A DNA stretch of 64,000 nt from Proteles cristata cristata (GCA_017311185.1 JAESUZ010001739.1:682001-746000); one strand, 5' to 3'; numbered from the stretch's first letter, positions 45,215-56,134 are shown. Notes: a model not told the origin generated them from the sequence alone. Translations and numbers: made by a program.

Positions 45215-45444
45215 GAGGCACCTGGGTGGCTGAGTCAGTTAAGTGTCCGACTTCAGCTCAGGTCATGATCTCATAGTTCGTGGGTTTGGGCCCCGCATCA
45301 GGTTCTGTGCTGACAGCTAGCTCAGAGCCTGGAGACTGCTTCAGATTCTGCATCTCCCTCTCTCTCTCTCTGACCCTCCCTTGATCACATTTCTCTTTCC
45401 CTCTCTCACAGAAATAAATAAAAAAGCAACTGAAAAAAATTTTT
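45215..45444 (+). mobile_element. Carnivore tRNA-Lys SINE
   Basis: GGCACCTGGGTGGCTGAGTC head, AAATAAATAAAAAAG tail. Short TSD AAATACATA. Confidence 0.93.
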
Positions 45445-45489
45445 AAATACATATGGAAGAATTTTGAGAAATTAAAATCCGTGTCTGTG

Positions 45490-45764
45490 TCACTCTCTCT
45501 CTTCTATAAATAAATAAAAACATTTAAAAAATTAAAAAAAAAAAAAAGGGGGGCGCCTGGGTGGCTTAGTCGGTTAAGCGTCCGACTTTCGCTTGGGTCA
45601 TGATCTCGCGGTTCGTGGGTTCGAGCCCGCGTCGGGCTCTGTGCTGACTGCCAGCTCAGAGCCTGGAGCCTGTTTCAGTCTGTGACTCCCTCTCTCTCTG
45701 ACCCTCCCCTGCTCACGCTGTCTCTGTCTCTCTTCTATAAATAAATAAAAACATTTAAAAAAAA
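45490..45764 (+). mobile_element. Young SINE preceded by an extra copy of its own tail
   Basis: A tail piece (about 45490-45547: TCTCTTCTATAAATAAATAA, AAACATTT, poly-A) sits directly before a complete young SINE (about 45548-45764) that ends in the same private tail variant. Flanked by TTAAAATCCGTGTCTGTG / TTAAAATCTGTGTCTATG, an 18-bp TSD with two mismatches. Confidence 0.92.
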
Positions 45765-45784
45765 ATTTAAAATCTGTGTCTATG

Positions 45785-46190
45785 GATCAATTTATAGTAC
45801 ATTCTATTCTTACTTGCAGTAGAATTTAATTCAAGGAACACTGCCATTATCGTACTTAATTTTTGTAATTTAATGAAATAAAACATTAAAAATAAATGTG
45901 TATTCAGGTTAAGTAAAGTTGCTAGATTATGTTCATATTTGCCTTATTTAGGAACCTACATTTAGCAAAAACTCAGGCAAAAGAGTACAGATGAATCCTG
46001 AACTCAATTCTTCACAGAAACAAGTTTTTTTTTTTTTATCACAGTGCCACCTACTGTATTTCACAGACTACTTCACTTCTCATTAATGTATCACCCGGGA
46101 TTAAATAGGCTAAATGCTACATGATGCAGCAAATTTGTAAACTTAAAAAATTGTCCTTTATGAATCTGGGGAGAGGGATGGTATTTGATT
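45785..46190. other. Intron DNA, nothing recognised
   Basis: No exon, RNA gene or repeat recognised. Confidence 0.5.
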
Positions 46191-46193
46191 ATA

Positions 46194-46380
46194 GTAAAAC
46201 AATTTTTTAAATGTTTATTTAATTTTGAAGGAGAAAAAGACAGAGTGTGAGCAGGGGAGGGGCAGAGATAGAGAGGGAGACACAAAATCTGAAGCACACA
46301 GGGCTTGAACTCACAAGTAAAGAGATTATGATCTGAACTGAAGACACATGCTTAAAGTGACTCAGCCACCCAGGCGCCCC
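46194..46380 (-). mobile_element. Carnivore tRNA-Lys SINE
   Basis: Antisense element with head CAGCCACCCAGGCGCCCC. TSD TATTTGATTATA (46182-46193) / TATTTGGTTATA (46381-46392). Confidence 0.94.
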
Positions 46381-46659
46381 TATTTGGTTATATTTTTTAA
46401 GTTGCCTTACCTTTTACGGAGAAGTGAAAATTATATTCTTATTATAATTTCCCTAGTGGTGAAGATTTTCTAAAATCAAGAAAAATTTAACCTTAAGAGT
46501 ATTTTAAGAAATTTGAGTTACCAATTATACCAAAACTGGTTGTTGTTTTAAGCAAGCAACTAAATATTTGGTGGTTTATTATGAATCAACAGAAATCTAA
46601 TGTAGTGTAACAGATCTCAATTCTGATCTCAAGTAAAACCAACTCTTAGAACTAAAATA

Positions 46660-46875
46660 AAAATAAATAATAATGTCTATGATGATAATACCAGCTAGCT
46701 CTTACTATACTGCAGACTCTTTGATAAACCTTCATATTAATTCTCATTTAGCCTTCAAAAAAACTGCCGTGAAACACAAAAGAATGTTGCAGAGCTGCTA
46801 ATGGGGACTGAGACTCAAATGTTAGTTATCTGACTACAAAACAGAAGTTCTTAACTACTACACTGTTCCTTTTAT
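46660..46875 (-). repeat. MIR SINE, nearly full length
   Basis: Antisense MIR wording on the plus strand: GCTCTTACTATACTGCAGAC, TAATTCTCATTTAGCCTTCA, GGGACTGAGACTCAAATGT and GTTCTTAACTACTACACTGT. Confidence 0.75.
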
Positions 46876-47095
46876 CTGACAACGGCAATAATGCCTTACA
46901 TTTCTTTAGGCCTGAAGTATAAATAAGTACATAGTTTATAAATACATAAATCTGTATAAGTATAATAAATCTGCATAACAAATATGCCCAGTGTTGAGAA
47001 GGGCAGTACAGAAGAATAAGCTCTGATGCCCACAACTAAAGAGAATAGAGAGTATATGTAATTAGAAAGACAGAAATTTGTCTCTAAAACAATTC
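46876..47095. other. Intron DNA, nothing recognised
   Basis: No feature seen. Confidence 0.4.
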
Positions 47096-47110
47096 TATCA
47101 GGTAAGATTC

Positions 47111-47312
47111 TTTTTTTTTTTTAATAAAATTTTTTAACGTTTGAGGTGGGGGGGAGAGAGAGAGAGAGACAAAGTGTGAGCTGGGGAGGGACAGCGAGAG
47201 AGGGAGACACAGAATCTGAAGCAGGCTCCAGGCTCTGAGCTGTCAGCACAGAGCCCAGTGAAGGGCTCCAACCCATGAAGATCCTGACCTGAGTCAAAGC
47301 TGGATGTTTAAC
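47111..47312 (-). mobile_element. 5'-truncated carnivore tRNA-Lys SINE
   Basis: Antisense element lacking the first 25 or so bases of the head. Its last SINE bases (GCTGGATGTTTAAC) abut the TSD directly. TSD TATCAGGTAAGATTC (47096-47110) / TATCAGGTAGATTC (47313-47326), with one indel. Confidence 0.93.
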
Positions 47313-47326
47313 TATCAGGTAGATTC

Positions 47327-47870
47327 TTACGACCTCTCTCAGTTCTCCTATCTTTACACAGATGAAATCAGTGTGTACCGCAAGTTTTATTAATTAAAAT
47401 GTTTTTACATTGGTTCCCACATCTACATACTTAAATTTGTTAATGACATATAACATTCTACTGTCCTCATGATGATATTGTTAAAGGCCTGATTACTTAG
47501 GGTCAAGAAAAGATCTGGGTCCCTTACAAACGACTGACCCTCCATTTGCTCTTCTGTAAAAATGATGACACTCTCTATTTCCTAAGGTTACTTGCAGGAA
47601 ACAATTTGAAACAAACAAACGAATGATTACAAAAAGGCCAACAACAGTACAAGAACTTATTTCCTTCACTATTCCAATTATGGATTTGTCAATTATTTAT
47701 CCTTTATCATTATTACAAACAGCACATTAACAGCTTTGAACTTTTTTCCTTTTGAAAGTATTTCCTTGCAGTAAATCTTATTAAAGGTTATGATACATTT
47801 TGGTGACTCCTATAAGCAGAATGCACTTCAGAAATGGTTAAATTACAATACAATAAAAATTGTACCTGTT
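47327..47870. other. Intron DNA, nothing recognised
   Basis: No exon, RNA gene or repeat recognised. Confidence 0.5.
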
Positions 47871-47879
47871 TTGACTCTT

Positions 47880-48108
47880 TTTTTTAATGTTAATTTATTT
47901 TTGAGAGAGAGAGACAGAGAGAGAGAGACAGAGAGAGAGAGAATGTGAGTAAGGGACAGGGAGAGAGACAAACACACAGAATCAGAGGCAGTCTCCAGGC
48001 TCTGAGCTATCAGCACAGCGCCAGATAAGGGGCTTGAACCTATGAACCATGAGATCATGACCTGAGCCGAAGTCGGAAGCTTAACCAACTGAGCCACTCA
48101 GGTGCCCC
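47880..48108 (-). mobile_element. Carnivore tRNA-Lys SINE
   Basis: Antisense element with an expanded GAGAGACAGAGAGAGAGAGA tract. TSD TTGACTCTT at 47871-47879 and 48109-48117. Confidence 0.94.
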
Positions 48109-48117
48109 TTGACTCTT

Positions 48118-48300
48118 AATTATAGAGAACAAACTGATGGTTACCAAAGGGGAGGTGGGTAGGGGGATGGGTGAAAATAGGTGATGGGGATTAAAGAGTG
48201 CACTTGTCTTTTGAGCACTGGGTGATGTATGGAAGTGTTGCATCACCATATTGTACACCTGAAACTAATATAACACTGTATTTTAATTAGCTGGGATTAA
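48118..48300 (+). mobile_element. LINE-1 3'UTR fragment
   Basis: AGAGAACAAACTGATGGTTA, TTTTGAGCACTGGGTGATGT and ATTGTACACCTGAAACTAAT are L1 3'UTR wording ending in an A-rich tail. Confidence 0.8.
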
Positions 48301-48312
48301 AATAAAAAGTTA

Positions 48313-48533
48313 GGGGCGCCTGGGTGGCTCAGTTGGTTAAGCATCTGACTTTGGCTCAGGTCATGATCTTAAGGTTGGTGAGTTTGAACCCTGCATCAGG
48401 TTCTGTGCTGACAGCTCAGACCCTATAGCCTGCTTCGGATTCTGTGTTTCCCTCTCTATCTGTCCCTCCCCAGCCTGTGCGCTCGCTTGCTTGCTCGCGC
48501 GCTCTCTCTCTCTCTCAAAAATAAATAAACTTA
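48313..48533 (+). mobile_element. Carnivore tRNA-Lys SINE, first of a head-to-tail pair
   Basis: GGGGCGCCTGGGTGGCTCAG head, CGCGCGCTCTCTCTC tract. Its A-rich tail was the target of the next SINE. Confidence 0.95.
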
Positions 48534-48534
48534 G

Positions 48535-48743
48535 GTGCACCTGGGTGGCTCAGTTGGTTAAGCATCTGACTTCAGCTCACGTCATGATCTTGCAGTTCAT
48601 GAGTTCAAGCCCTACACTGGGCTCAGTACTGACAGCTTAGAGCCTGTAGCCTGATTCAGATTCTAGGTCTCCTTCTCTCTCTGCCCCTCCCCTGCTCGTG
48701 CTCTGTGTTTCTCTCAAAAGTGAATAAACATTAAAATAAATAA
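48535..48743 (+). mobile_element. Carnivore tRNA-Lys SINE inserted in the previous SINE's tail
   Basis: Head GTGCACCTGGGTGGCTCAG. Perfect 14-bp TSD ATAAATAAACTTAG at 48521-48534 and 48744-48757, made from the first element's tail. Confidence 0.95.
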
Positions 48744-48915
48744 ATAAATAAACTTAGAAAATTATAAAAAATTAAAAAATAAAAACTAAAAAACCCATAT
48801 TTCTCAAGTTTTGATTTTATATTTAAATTGTAAACTTACATAAATATTATATATTAATCTTATAAATGAACTACTGTATTATAATTTGAAATACTGGATA
48901 TTGAAATACTGTATA

Positions 48916-49297
48916 TACAATGGAGTATTACTCGGCAATCAAAAGGAATGAAATCTTGCCATTTGCAACTATGTGGATTGAAGTAGAGGGTATTATGCTA
49001 AGTGAAATTAGTCAGTCAGAGAAAGACAAATATCATATGATTTCACTCATATGAGGACTTTAAGATATAGAACAGATGAACATAAAGGAAGGGAAGAAAA
49101 TATAAAAACAGAGAGGGGGACAAAACAAAAGAGACTCTTAAATACAGAGAACAGACAGAGGGTTACTGGAGGGGTCGTGGGAGGGGGGATGGGCTAAATG
49201 AGTAAGGGGCATTAAGGAGTCTACTCCTGAAATCATTGTTGCACTATATGCTAACTTGGATATAAATTTTAAAAAAATAAATAAAATAGGAAAAAAA
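48916..49297 (+). mobile_element. 5'-truncated LINE-1 3' end with perfect TSD
   Basis: ATGGAGTATTACTCGGCAAT, GATTTCACTCATATGAGGAC and AGAGACTCTTAAATACAGAG. TSD GAAATACTGTATA at 48903-48915 and 49298-49310. Confidence 0.95.
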
Positions 49298-49479
49298 GAA
49301 ATACTGTATAAGTCAAATGTACATGCATTTTATCAATAGACTTTTAGTTGGCAATGATGAAAACTGTACCTATTTCTTTTCAGCAATACATTATATTCAA
49401 TCATTTTATTTTTGTGAGTATAAGAGAGAGAAGGCTATCTTACAGTTACATTTTATTTCAGAGAATCAGTGTAGCACAG

Positions 49480-49650
49480 GAATTAAGAATGCAGACTTAA
49501 TCTCTTTATGCCTCAATTTTATCATTCATAAAATTGAGATGTTAATACTGACACCTCATAACCTTGTTATAAGGATTAAATCAATTACTATACATAAAGT
49601 GCTTAGCCCATAACATACTAAGTGCTATGTAAGTATTATTATTATTTCTT
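49480..49650 (+). repeat. MIR SINE
   Basis: TTATGCCTCAATTTTATCAT, CATAACCTTGTTATAAGGAT, TAAATCAATTACTATACATA and AAGTGCTTAGCCCATAACAT follow the MIR consensus closely. Confidence 0.8.
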
Positions 49651-49734
49651 TGATTAAATCAGGAGTACTTGGTCTTAGGAAGTCACACAATAGGGTCAAG
49701 AGGGTGGGCTCTAGAAATGGAGAGAGGTGAGCTG

Positions 49735-49885
49735 AACCAGACTCTGTCAAATACTGGCTGTGTGGACATGACACAATTATCTAACCTCTATAAACTAATA
49801 ACAATTAACATGGGAACAATAATATTCAGAGACAATCTATAAAGGGCTCAGCATTATACGGTCAATCACACCCACTATTATCTTT
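49735..49885 (+). repeat. MIR SINE
   Basis: TCAAATACTGGCTGTGTGGA, CATGACACAATTATCTAACC and TCTATAAACTAATAACAATT, on the plus strand next to another MIR. Confidence 0.6.
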
Positions 49886-50205
49886 CTGAACAACATATTT
49901 GCACTATCCCGTCAATGGAAACCAAGAATCTTATAGATCTATATATATTTGGGTACTATATAAATACTTGTATATATTACTTGGCTTGTTTTGCTGATCC
50001 ACCAGCTGCCTTTCAATCCTCAGTCTACTAAATCTCTAGAGCACTGGACAATGAAGGCAAAAAACAACAGATCAAAAAGAAATAGTTCATCAGCTCTAGA
50101 ATAGGATAGTGATGTGAAATTTCACCTTTCAGCCACTCACTTTTCTTAACATTAATTTTCTCGTCCTCAGAGTGTTCCTCGGGGTAATGTATTACACTGG
50201 CGCTT
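49886..50205. other. Intron DNA, nothing recognised
   Basis: No feature seen. Confidence 0.4.
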
Positions 50206-50209
50206 CATA

Positions 50210-50400
50210 AACTGTAAAACACCATTTCCCAAATTGTTCTCCTCAGAAAATTAGTGCTGTATACTGCTCTTCTGAAAGGATGTGGAGATTAAATAAGTTT
50301 GGGAAATGTTGCGTATAGTATATTTGGGTTTTGTGATTCATAAAGCCCAGTGGTAATGAAATTAAAGTATTGCCATTATTAAACTTTATTTATCCTCAAA
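50210..50400 (+). mobile_element. Possible old hAT DNA transposon remnant
   Basis: TTTCCCAAATTGTTCTCCTC and AATAAGTTTGGGAAATGTTG form a diverged inverted pair typical of hAT MER elements. The family is not determined. Confidence 0.4.
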
Positions 50401-50717
50401 TTTCTCAAAGGTCTTTAACTAAAGACCACAACAGCTCTCTCTTTTTGAGTCATATCTATTATTTAACCCACAGAGCTGCTTTTCCATAAGACAGACTGCT
50501 ATGATGTTCTAGGAAAACATGCGGATATCTTTTAAAGTAATAACCAAAGTATCTGGGGCCCTCTCTAGGTTCTCATTCTACTTCCTATGGAAGTCTGCAC
50601 AGTTCTTAAGCCTCTCAAAGCTTCCATTGGAAAAATAATTTTTAGTTTCAAAAAACTAATTCTGAACTATACACTTAAAAATTGAGGAAAATGGTATAAA
50701 AGATGCACATGATGTTA

Positions 50718-50890
50718 GGGGGCCTGGGTGGCTCAGCGTCTGGCTCAAGTCATGATCTCATGGTTCATGGGTTCAACCCCCACACTGGGCTCTCTGCTGT
50801 GAGAGGGGAGCCTACTTTGGATCCTCTTTCTCCTCTCTCTGTCTCTCCCCAGCGCATGCACTCTCTCTCTCAGAAATAAACATGAAAAAA
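50718..50890 (+). mobile_element. Carnivore tRNA-Lys SINE with shortened head
   Basis: GGGGGCCTGGGTGGCTCAGC then directly GTCTGGCTCAAGTCATGATC: about 18 bases of the head are missing. Ends AGAAATAAACATG plus A. Confidence 0.9.
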
Positions 50891-52025
50891 AAGACGTATA
50901 CTTCCACATAGACTTAGCAGCTGTTAATATTTTTCCATAAACACTTCTATTAAAAAAATAGTGGTATAGAAAAAAGCGAATTGAACGAAAATTAATCCCA
51001 GATGTGTTTGTCACAAATGGAATATTAAGGATAGTTTCAACAACTTTAGAGAAACGTACTTGTTGCTTTATGTGCTTTGTCAGTTAATCAAAATTAGGAA
51101 AGAATCATGGGTGGTAACCTTATACACCATAATGCAATATATAACTTTTTAAACACATTTTAACCACATTTTGTATTTTTAAATGTACTGTTTACATTTT
51201 TAATGACATACTAAACTTATTTTCAGTTAATCATACTCATTCTTCCTGTTTTTTAATGATTTAACTGATTTTTGAATTTCAATTCCAACTCTCAAATCCT
51301 GTCTGATACCAAATTAGACCTAACAGATTATTTTCAATCATCGATTTATATACAAATATTTCTGGAATCTCCTGTGGCGTTTTTAAAAATAGCTTTACGA
51401 TATATTTCTAAGTGAATTCTGAGTGGTTTCTTAGATATTTCTTTAAAAAATTTTTAAAACTACTTCACAATCAGAAAAAACACCTATTTAATTTTTCAAA
51501 TTAAGCAAACAGCATAAACTATGGATTCACATATTTAGATGAAAGATCATAAACTTACAGAGTTCACAGAATTTCTTAAAATGAATTAATGGGGAGTTTA
51601 GTCTAATTTTTCAACTTTCATTTTATATACTAAAGATTATACTTAAAAATATACATACTTTTCAGAAGTTATTTGCTTAGAAATTGGACAAAATTCATAA
51701 CAAAAACAAGACAGTTATGAGGTGACTAGGATGGACAAGAGATACCATAATGTGGATTCTAGTTAGAAATTTTGTTACCAATTAACACAGAGAGCTTAAA
51801 ATTCACTACATATTGTGCCAGTATAAATGAAGTGTAAACACATTATTAACTGAAAACAGTTAAGTTGTAGAAAAACATGGTATAATCTCTGTATGTTTTT
51901 CAAAGAAAATAAACCAAAAATAATGTTTTAAGAGGTTGATATAACACCATTTCAGAACAGCTATGACCCCAAAACATGTTTTCTTGTTGAATAACTCACT
52001 GGTTTCCTTGTATGCCATGCTCTTC
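50891..52025. other. Intron DNA, nothing recognised
   Basis: About 1.1 kb of A/T-rich DNA with no recognisable repeat family, RNA gene or exon. Confidence 0.5.
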
Positions 52026-52029
52026 CAGA

Positions 52030-52400
52030 GTTTCAAGCACTGGCTCATACGGTACCCTTGGGAATAGTCTTCTACTTTATTTTCTGCCTATGAAATCCTA
52101 CACACCTCTGACAGTCCAGTTCAAATGCTACCTCCTTATACTAAATCCTCTCCTGATCCCCTCAATCATAACACCTAAAGTAATTTATCATCTCTTTTTT
52201 AAACAGGACCACATTATTTAAACATCTGTGTGGATAACTATAAGACAAAGTAGAATTAAATATTTATAATCTACTTACCCACCAGACTCTAATGACTTTG
52301 AAAGCAGGTACAGTCTTATGATTCCACTTTCTTAAAAAAGTGACTTGCACAAGGCAGCCACCAAATTTACTAATTCAATAAGTATATATGAAGTGCAAAT
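52030..52400 (+). mobile_element. LINE-2 3' end
   Basis: CAGTTCAAATGCTACCTCCT, AAATCCTCTCCTGATCCCCT, ACCAGACTCTAATGACTTTG and CAATAAGTATATATGAAGTG, in L2 order. Confidence 0.65.
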
Positions 52401-52504
52401 TGTATTGTTTCTAGACTTACTATTCCTTTAGCCCTATTTTGAGGTTTTAAATTAAAATTACTCCTTTTTATTATTATATATCATGATTGTTTTAACTAAA
52501 ATTT

Positions 52505-53225
52505 TATTTTTTTTTCAACTAAAATATAGTTGACATGTTACATTAGTTACAGCTGTACAAAATAGTTGACACTTAAATAAACTACAAACTGCTCACAAGA
52601 ATATGTTTAGATACCATGTCACCAAAGTTATTAAAATATTATGGACTGTATTCCCTATGTTGTACTTTACACCCTCATGACTTTTTTTTTTTGTAACTAG
52701 AAGTTTGTACCTCTCAGTACAAACTTCACCTATTTCCTTCATCCCCCTTTGGCAACCACCAGTTTATCCTAAGTCTGTTTCTGTTTCGTTTGTTCATTTG
52801 TTTAGTTTTTTAGATTCCATGTTAAGTGAAAACATACAGTATTTGTCTTTCTCTAACTTAGCATAATACCCCTTAGGTCTACGTCACCACAAATAGATAG
52901 ATTTCAGTTTTTTTTTAACGACTGATATTTCTGTGCATGCGTGTGTGTGCGCGCACGCATGCCACATCCTCTTATCATGTATCAATGGACACTAAGTTTG
53001 GTTCCTTATCTTGGTTATTGAAAATAATGCTACAGTTAGTAGACAGGAGTGCATTTTCAAACTACTGTCTTTGTTTTTTTTTCAAGTAAATGCCCCAAAG
53101 TGCAATTGCTGGATCATATGGTAGTTCTATTTTTAATTTTTTGAGGAAGCTCCACACTGTGACTGCATCAATTTACGTTCCCACCAACAGTGCACCAGGG
53201 TTGCCTTTTCTCCACATCCTGATTT
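52505..53225 (-). mobile_element. Old LINE-1 3' region
   Basis: Antisense L1 wording on the plus strand: TTTGGCAACCACCAGTTTAT, ATTGCTGGATCATATGGTAG, GAGGAAGCTCCACACTGTGA and CACCAACAGTGCACCAGGGT. Contains a short GTGTGTGCGCGCACGCATGC run at about 52942-52962. Confidence 0.8.
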
Positions 53226-53242
53226 TTAAAATTCCAGGTGTT

Positions 53243-53471
53243 GGGGCGCCTGGGTGGCTTAGTCGGTTAAGCGTCCGACTTTCGCTTAGGTCATGATCTC
53301 GCGGTTCGTGGGTTCGAGCGCGTCGGGCTCTGTGCTGACGGCCAGCTCAGAGCCTGGAGCCTGTTTCAGTCTGTGACTCCCTCTCTCTCTGACCCTCCCC
53401 TGCTCACGCTATCTCTCTCTCTGTCTCCTAGAAATAAATAAAAATATAAAAAAATAAAAATAAGAAAAAAT
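53243..53471 (+). mobile_element. Young-subfamily carnivore SINE with perfect TSD
   Basis: Full variant set. Perfect 15-bp TSD AAAATTCCAGGTGTT at 53228-53242 and 53472-53486, which reuses the target site of the neighbouring older SINE. Confidence 0.97.
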
Positions 53472-53486
53472 AAAATTCCAGGTGTT

Positions 53487-53678
53487 AAAGGGCACCTGGG
53501 TGGCTCAGTCAATTAAGTAGCGGACTCTTGATTTCAGCTCAGGTCATTATTTCAAGGTTCATGAGTTCGAGCCCCTCACTGGGCTCTGTGCTAATAGTAC
53601 AGAGTCTGTTTGAGATTCTCTCTCCCTCCCTCTCTCACTGTCCCTACCCAGCTTATTCTCTCTCTCAAAAAATTAAAT
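53487..53678 (+). mobile_element. Older carnivore tRNA-Lys SINE
   Basis: GGGCACCTGGGTGGCTCAGT head, CTCTTGATTTCAGCTCAGGT variant. Its TSD (AAATTCCAGGTGTTAAAG / AAACTCCAGATGTTAAG) overlaps that of the young SINE on its left. Confidence 0.93.
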
Positions 53679-53699
53679 GCAAACTCCAGATGTTAAGTT

Positions 53700-55620
53700 T
53701 CGCTGATTGTAAGAAGTCATGAAGTTTGTGGTCCCTCCTGCTTTCAAAGCAAATGTTATGGGGATTCATCTTTCCCATTCATGGCCTCCCCAGAGTGAAA
53801 GTCTGTTTCCACCCTTCTCTGTATCGCTGGCTCCCTCCCCACCATAGAGAGCCATGGCTGTTTTGCTCCCAGACCATGTCTTTTCCTGTCTTACCTTTTT
53901 CAATGTGGCCTCTTTTCTACCTTTAGTTGTGGAGTCTGTTCTGGGTCTTCAAATCATGTTATGGGTTATTTACGTTGATATGTTATCCAGTTGTATCCAG
54001 GGAATGAGGCAAGCTTAGGATCCCTCTACTTTGCCATCCTCCTAGTCGACCCTCTAATTTTTGACATTTTAATTATTATGTTTCTTGGTGTGGATTCCTT
54101 TTGGTTTATCTTGTTTGAGGTTCTCTGTGCTTCCTGGACCTGGATGTCTATTCCCAGCCCCAGGTTAGGAAAGTTTTCAGCTATTATTTCTTCAAATAAG
54201 TTCTTTATCCCTTTCTCTCTCTCTCCTCCTTTAGGACCCCTATATTGCAATTATTAGTATGCTTAATGTTGTCCTAGAGGTCACCTAACCTATCTCACTT
54301 TTTTATAGTCTTTTTTCTTTTTGCCATTCAGCTCGGATAGTTTTCACTACCCTTCTACATCCTCTAATCTCTTCCTGTTAACTCCCCTAGTGTTTCTTTT
54401 CCCAAGTTCAGGAATCCTCTTTATGACCATTTGAGTTCTATCAGGTAGATTCTCTGTTTTGTTGGCTCTCATTCTGAGGTTTTGTCTTGTTCTTCCATTT
54501 TGAACACATTTCACTGTCTCCTCATTTTGTCTTTCTGTGTTTCTATGTATTAGGTAGATTAGTTTAACTCCTGGTCTTGAAAGTAGTGGTTTTATATGGA
54601 AAACATCCTTGGGGGTCCAGAATCACACTGCACTCTGGTTCCCAGAACTCAACCCTCAAGGGGTGTCCCCTTGTGGGCTCTGTGCACCTTCCTGTTGTGG
54701 CTGGGCTGCAACTGTCATGTCAGCTGGTGGATTGAGGTGACCGCTGAACCAACTGCCTCCCAATGCCCAGCCATGACTACTACGGATGTATTGGTGGAAG
54801 GGTCTGGTCCTGGCACAGCTGGATGAGAGGCCCAGCTGTGATTGCTGCAGGTGTGCTGGTTGCTGGGGCCAACCACTGGTGTGAAGGAGGGCGGAAGTTG
54901 CTTTAAAAATGTGCCTGCCAGAGCAAGTGCTTTGGGAGGGGCATGTTCACAGGCGAACACTGGTACAGAGGCAAGGAGTACCATTAAGGTAGATGGAGGG
55001 TGTCAAAAGGCATGCCAGCATCATGCCTTGCTAGACTGAGGAGGGCAAGAAAAATGGCACCTGCCAGCACTCTGTTCCTGGTGAAAGTTCCTACAGATCC
55101 CTATCCCTCCAAGCACATGTCCTATAATTAGTCAATAAATCTTCACTTATGGCCCAGGTGCTTTTCAAACCACTTCCAGGTGCTTTGTCTAAGTGAGACT
55201 GTGCATGGGGACTGTAAGAACAGATCCATTTCCTACAGCCCTCCAGCTCTCCTAGAGTTATGACCCGCTGTTCAAAGCGAGACATTATTGGGCTCATCTT
55301 CCCAGTGCAGATCCTTAGAGTTAAATGCCCCATGTAGGGCTTGAACCTCTCGCTCCTCAGGTCTCTGAATCTGTGATGCCCTTCCTGATTTTCGATCACC
55401 ACACGATATGTTTGGTTCCTAACCATACCACATCTCTGTCTCTCCTACTCTTCTTGATGTGACTTTTTCCTTATGTCTTTAGCTGTGGAATAGCTGTTCT
55501 CCCTAGTCTTCAGGTCATTTGCAGAAAAAAATGCTCTATATGTAGTTGCAGCTTTGCTGTGTCCATGAGAGGAGATAAGCTCAGGATCATTCTAGTCTGC
55601 CTTCTTCCTGAACTCTATCA
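53700..55620 (-). mobile_element. Old LINE-1 5' region (5'UTR and ORF1)
   Basis: Minus-strand frame at 54250-54026 reads FPNLGLGIDIQVQEAQRTSN, then PRNIIIKMSKI, which is L1 ORF1. The right part (54260-55615) is 5'UTR, ending at GTGTCCATGAGAGGAGATAA and CTTCTTCCTGAACTC. A second 5'UTR-end-like block lies at 53922-54046, so two 5' ends may be juxtaposed. Open frames in 54596-55426 are within this UTR. Confidence 0.65.
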
Positions 55621-56125
55621 AGGTTGCTTTAAAATTTGCTCTGGCAAGCCATGACCCATGTTGCTGTTTTGCTTGTTTTAAATGGTCACACATTGCAAGC
55701 ATTTTTTCACCTTTCCTACCACTTTTTGAACTTACACAAACTACAGTTAAATTTTCATTGGTATTATTACACTACGTCACTTGGAGTATCTTAGTTTTTA
55801 ATATATTTGTAAGGAAAAATAAAAATCCCTTATTTTTGCCATTTAACTTCAACAATAATCTTTATTACCCTGTCCATTCATCCATTATTTATCCAAATTT
55901 ATTTTCGCCCTGTTATATTTCACGAAGGATTAAGTTTAGACACCATATTAGATTTATATCCATATTTTACATTTTTTCTTTTGTTTATATTAACAAGACT
56001 TTTTAAAAATATATTATTGTTACTTGATGATATTCCTAGTAGTCATACTATAGCCATAGGTAGTCCTAGACAGTAATGATAGCATTGAAAGTCAACAGAC
56101 TTTGTGAATTTCCTTTGAAGTTAAT
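55621..56125. other. Intron DNA, nothing firmly recognised
   Basis: T-rich on the plus strand; possibly more eroded antisense LINE-1. Confidence 0.3.
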
Positions 56126-56134
56126 TTTATGAAA

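Noticed and set aside
54596..55426. Several 65-111 codon frames on both strands
   Set aside because: They fall in the relatively GC-rich 5'UTR of an old LINE-1, where stop codons are rarer; no shared protein family.
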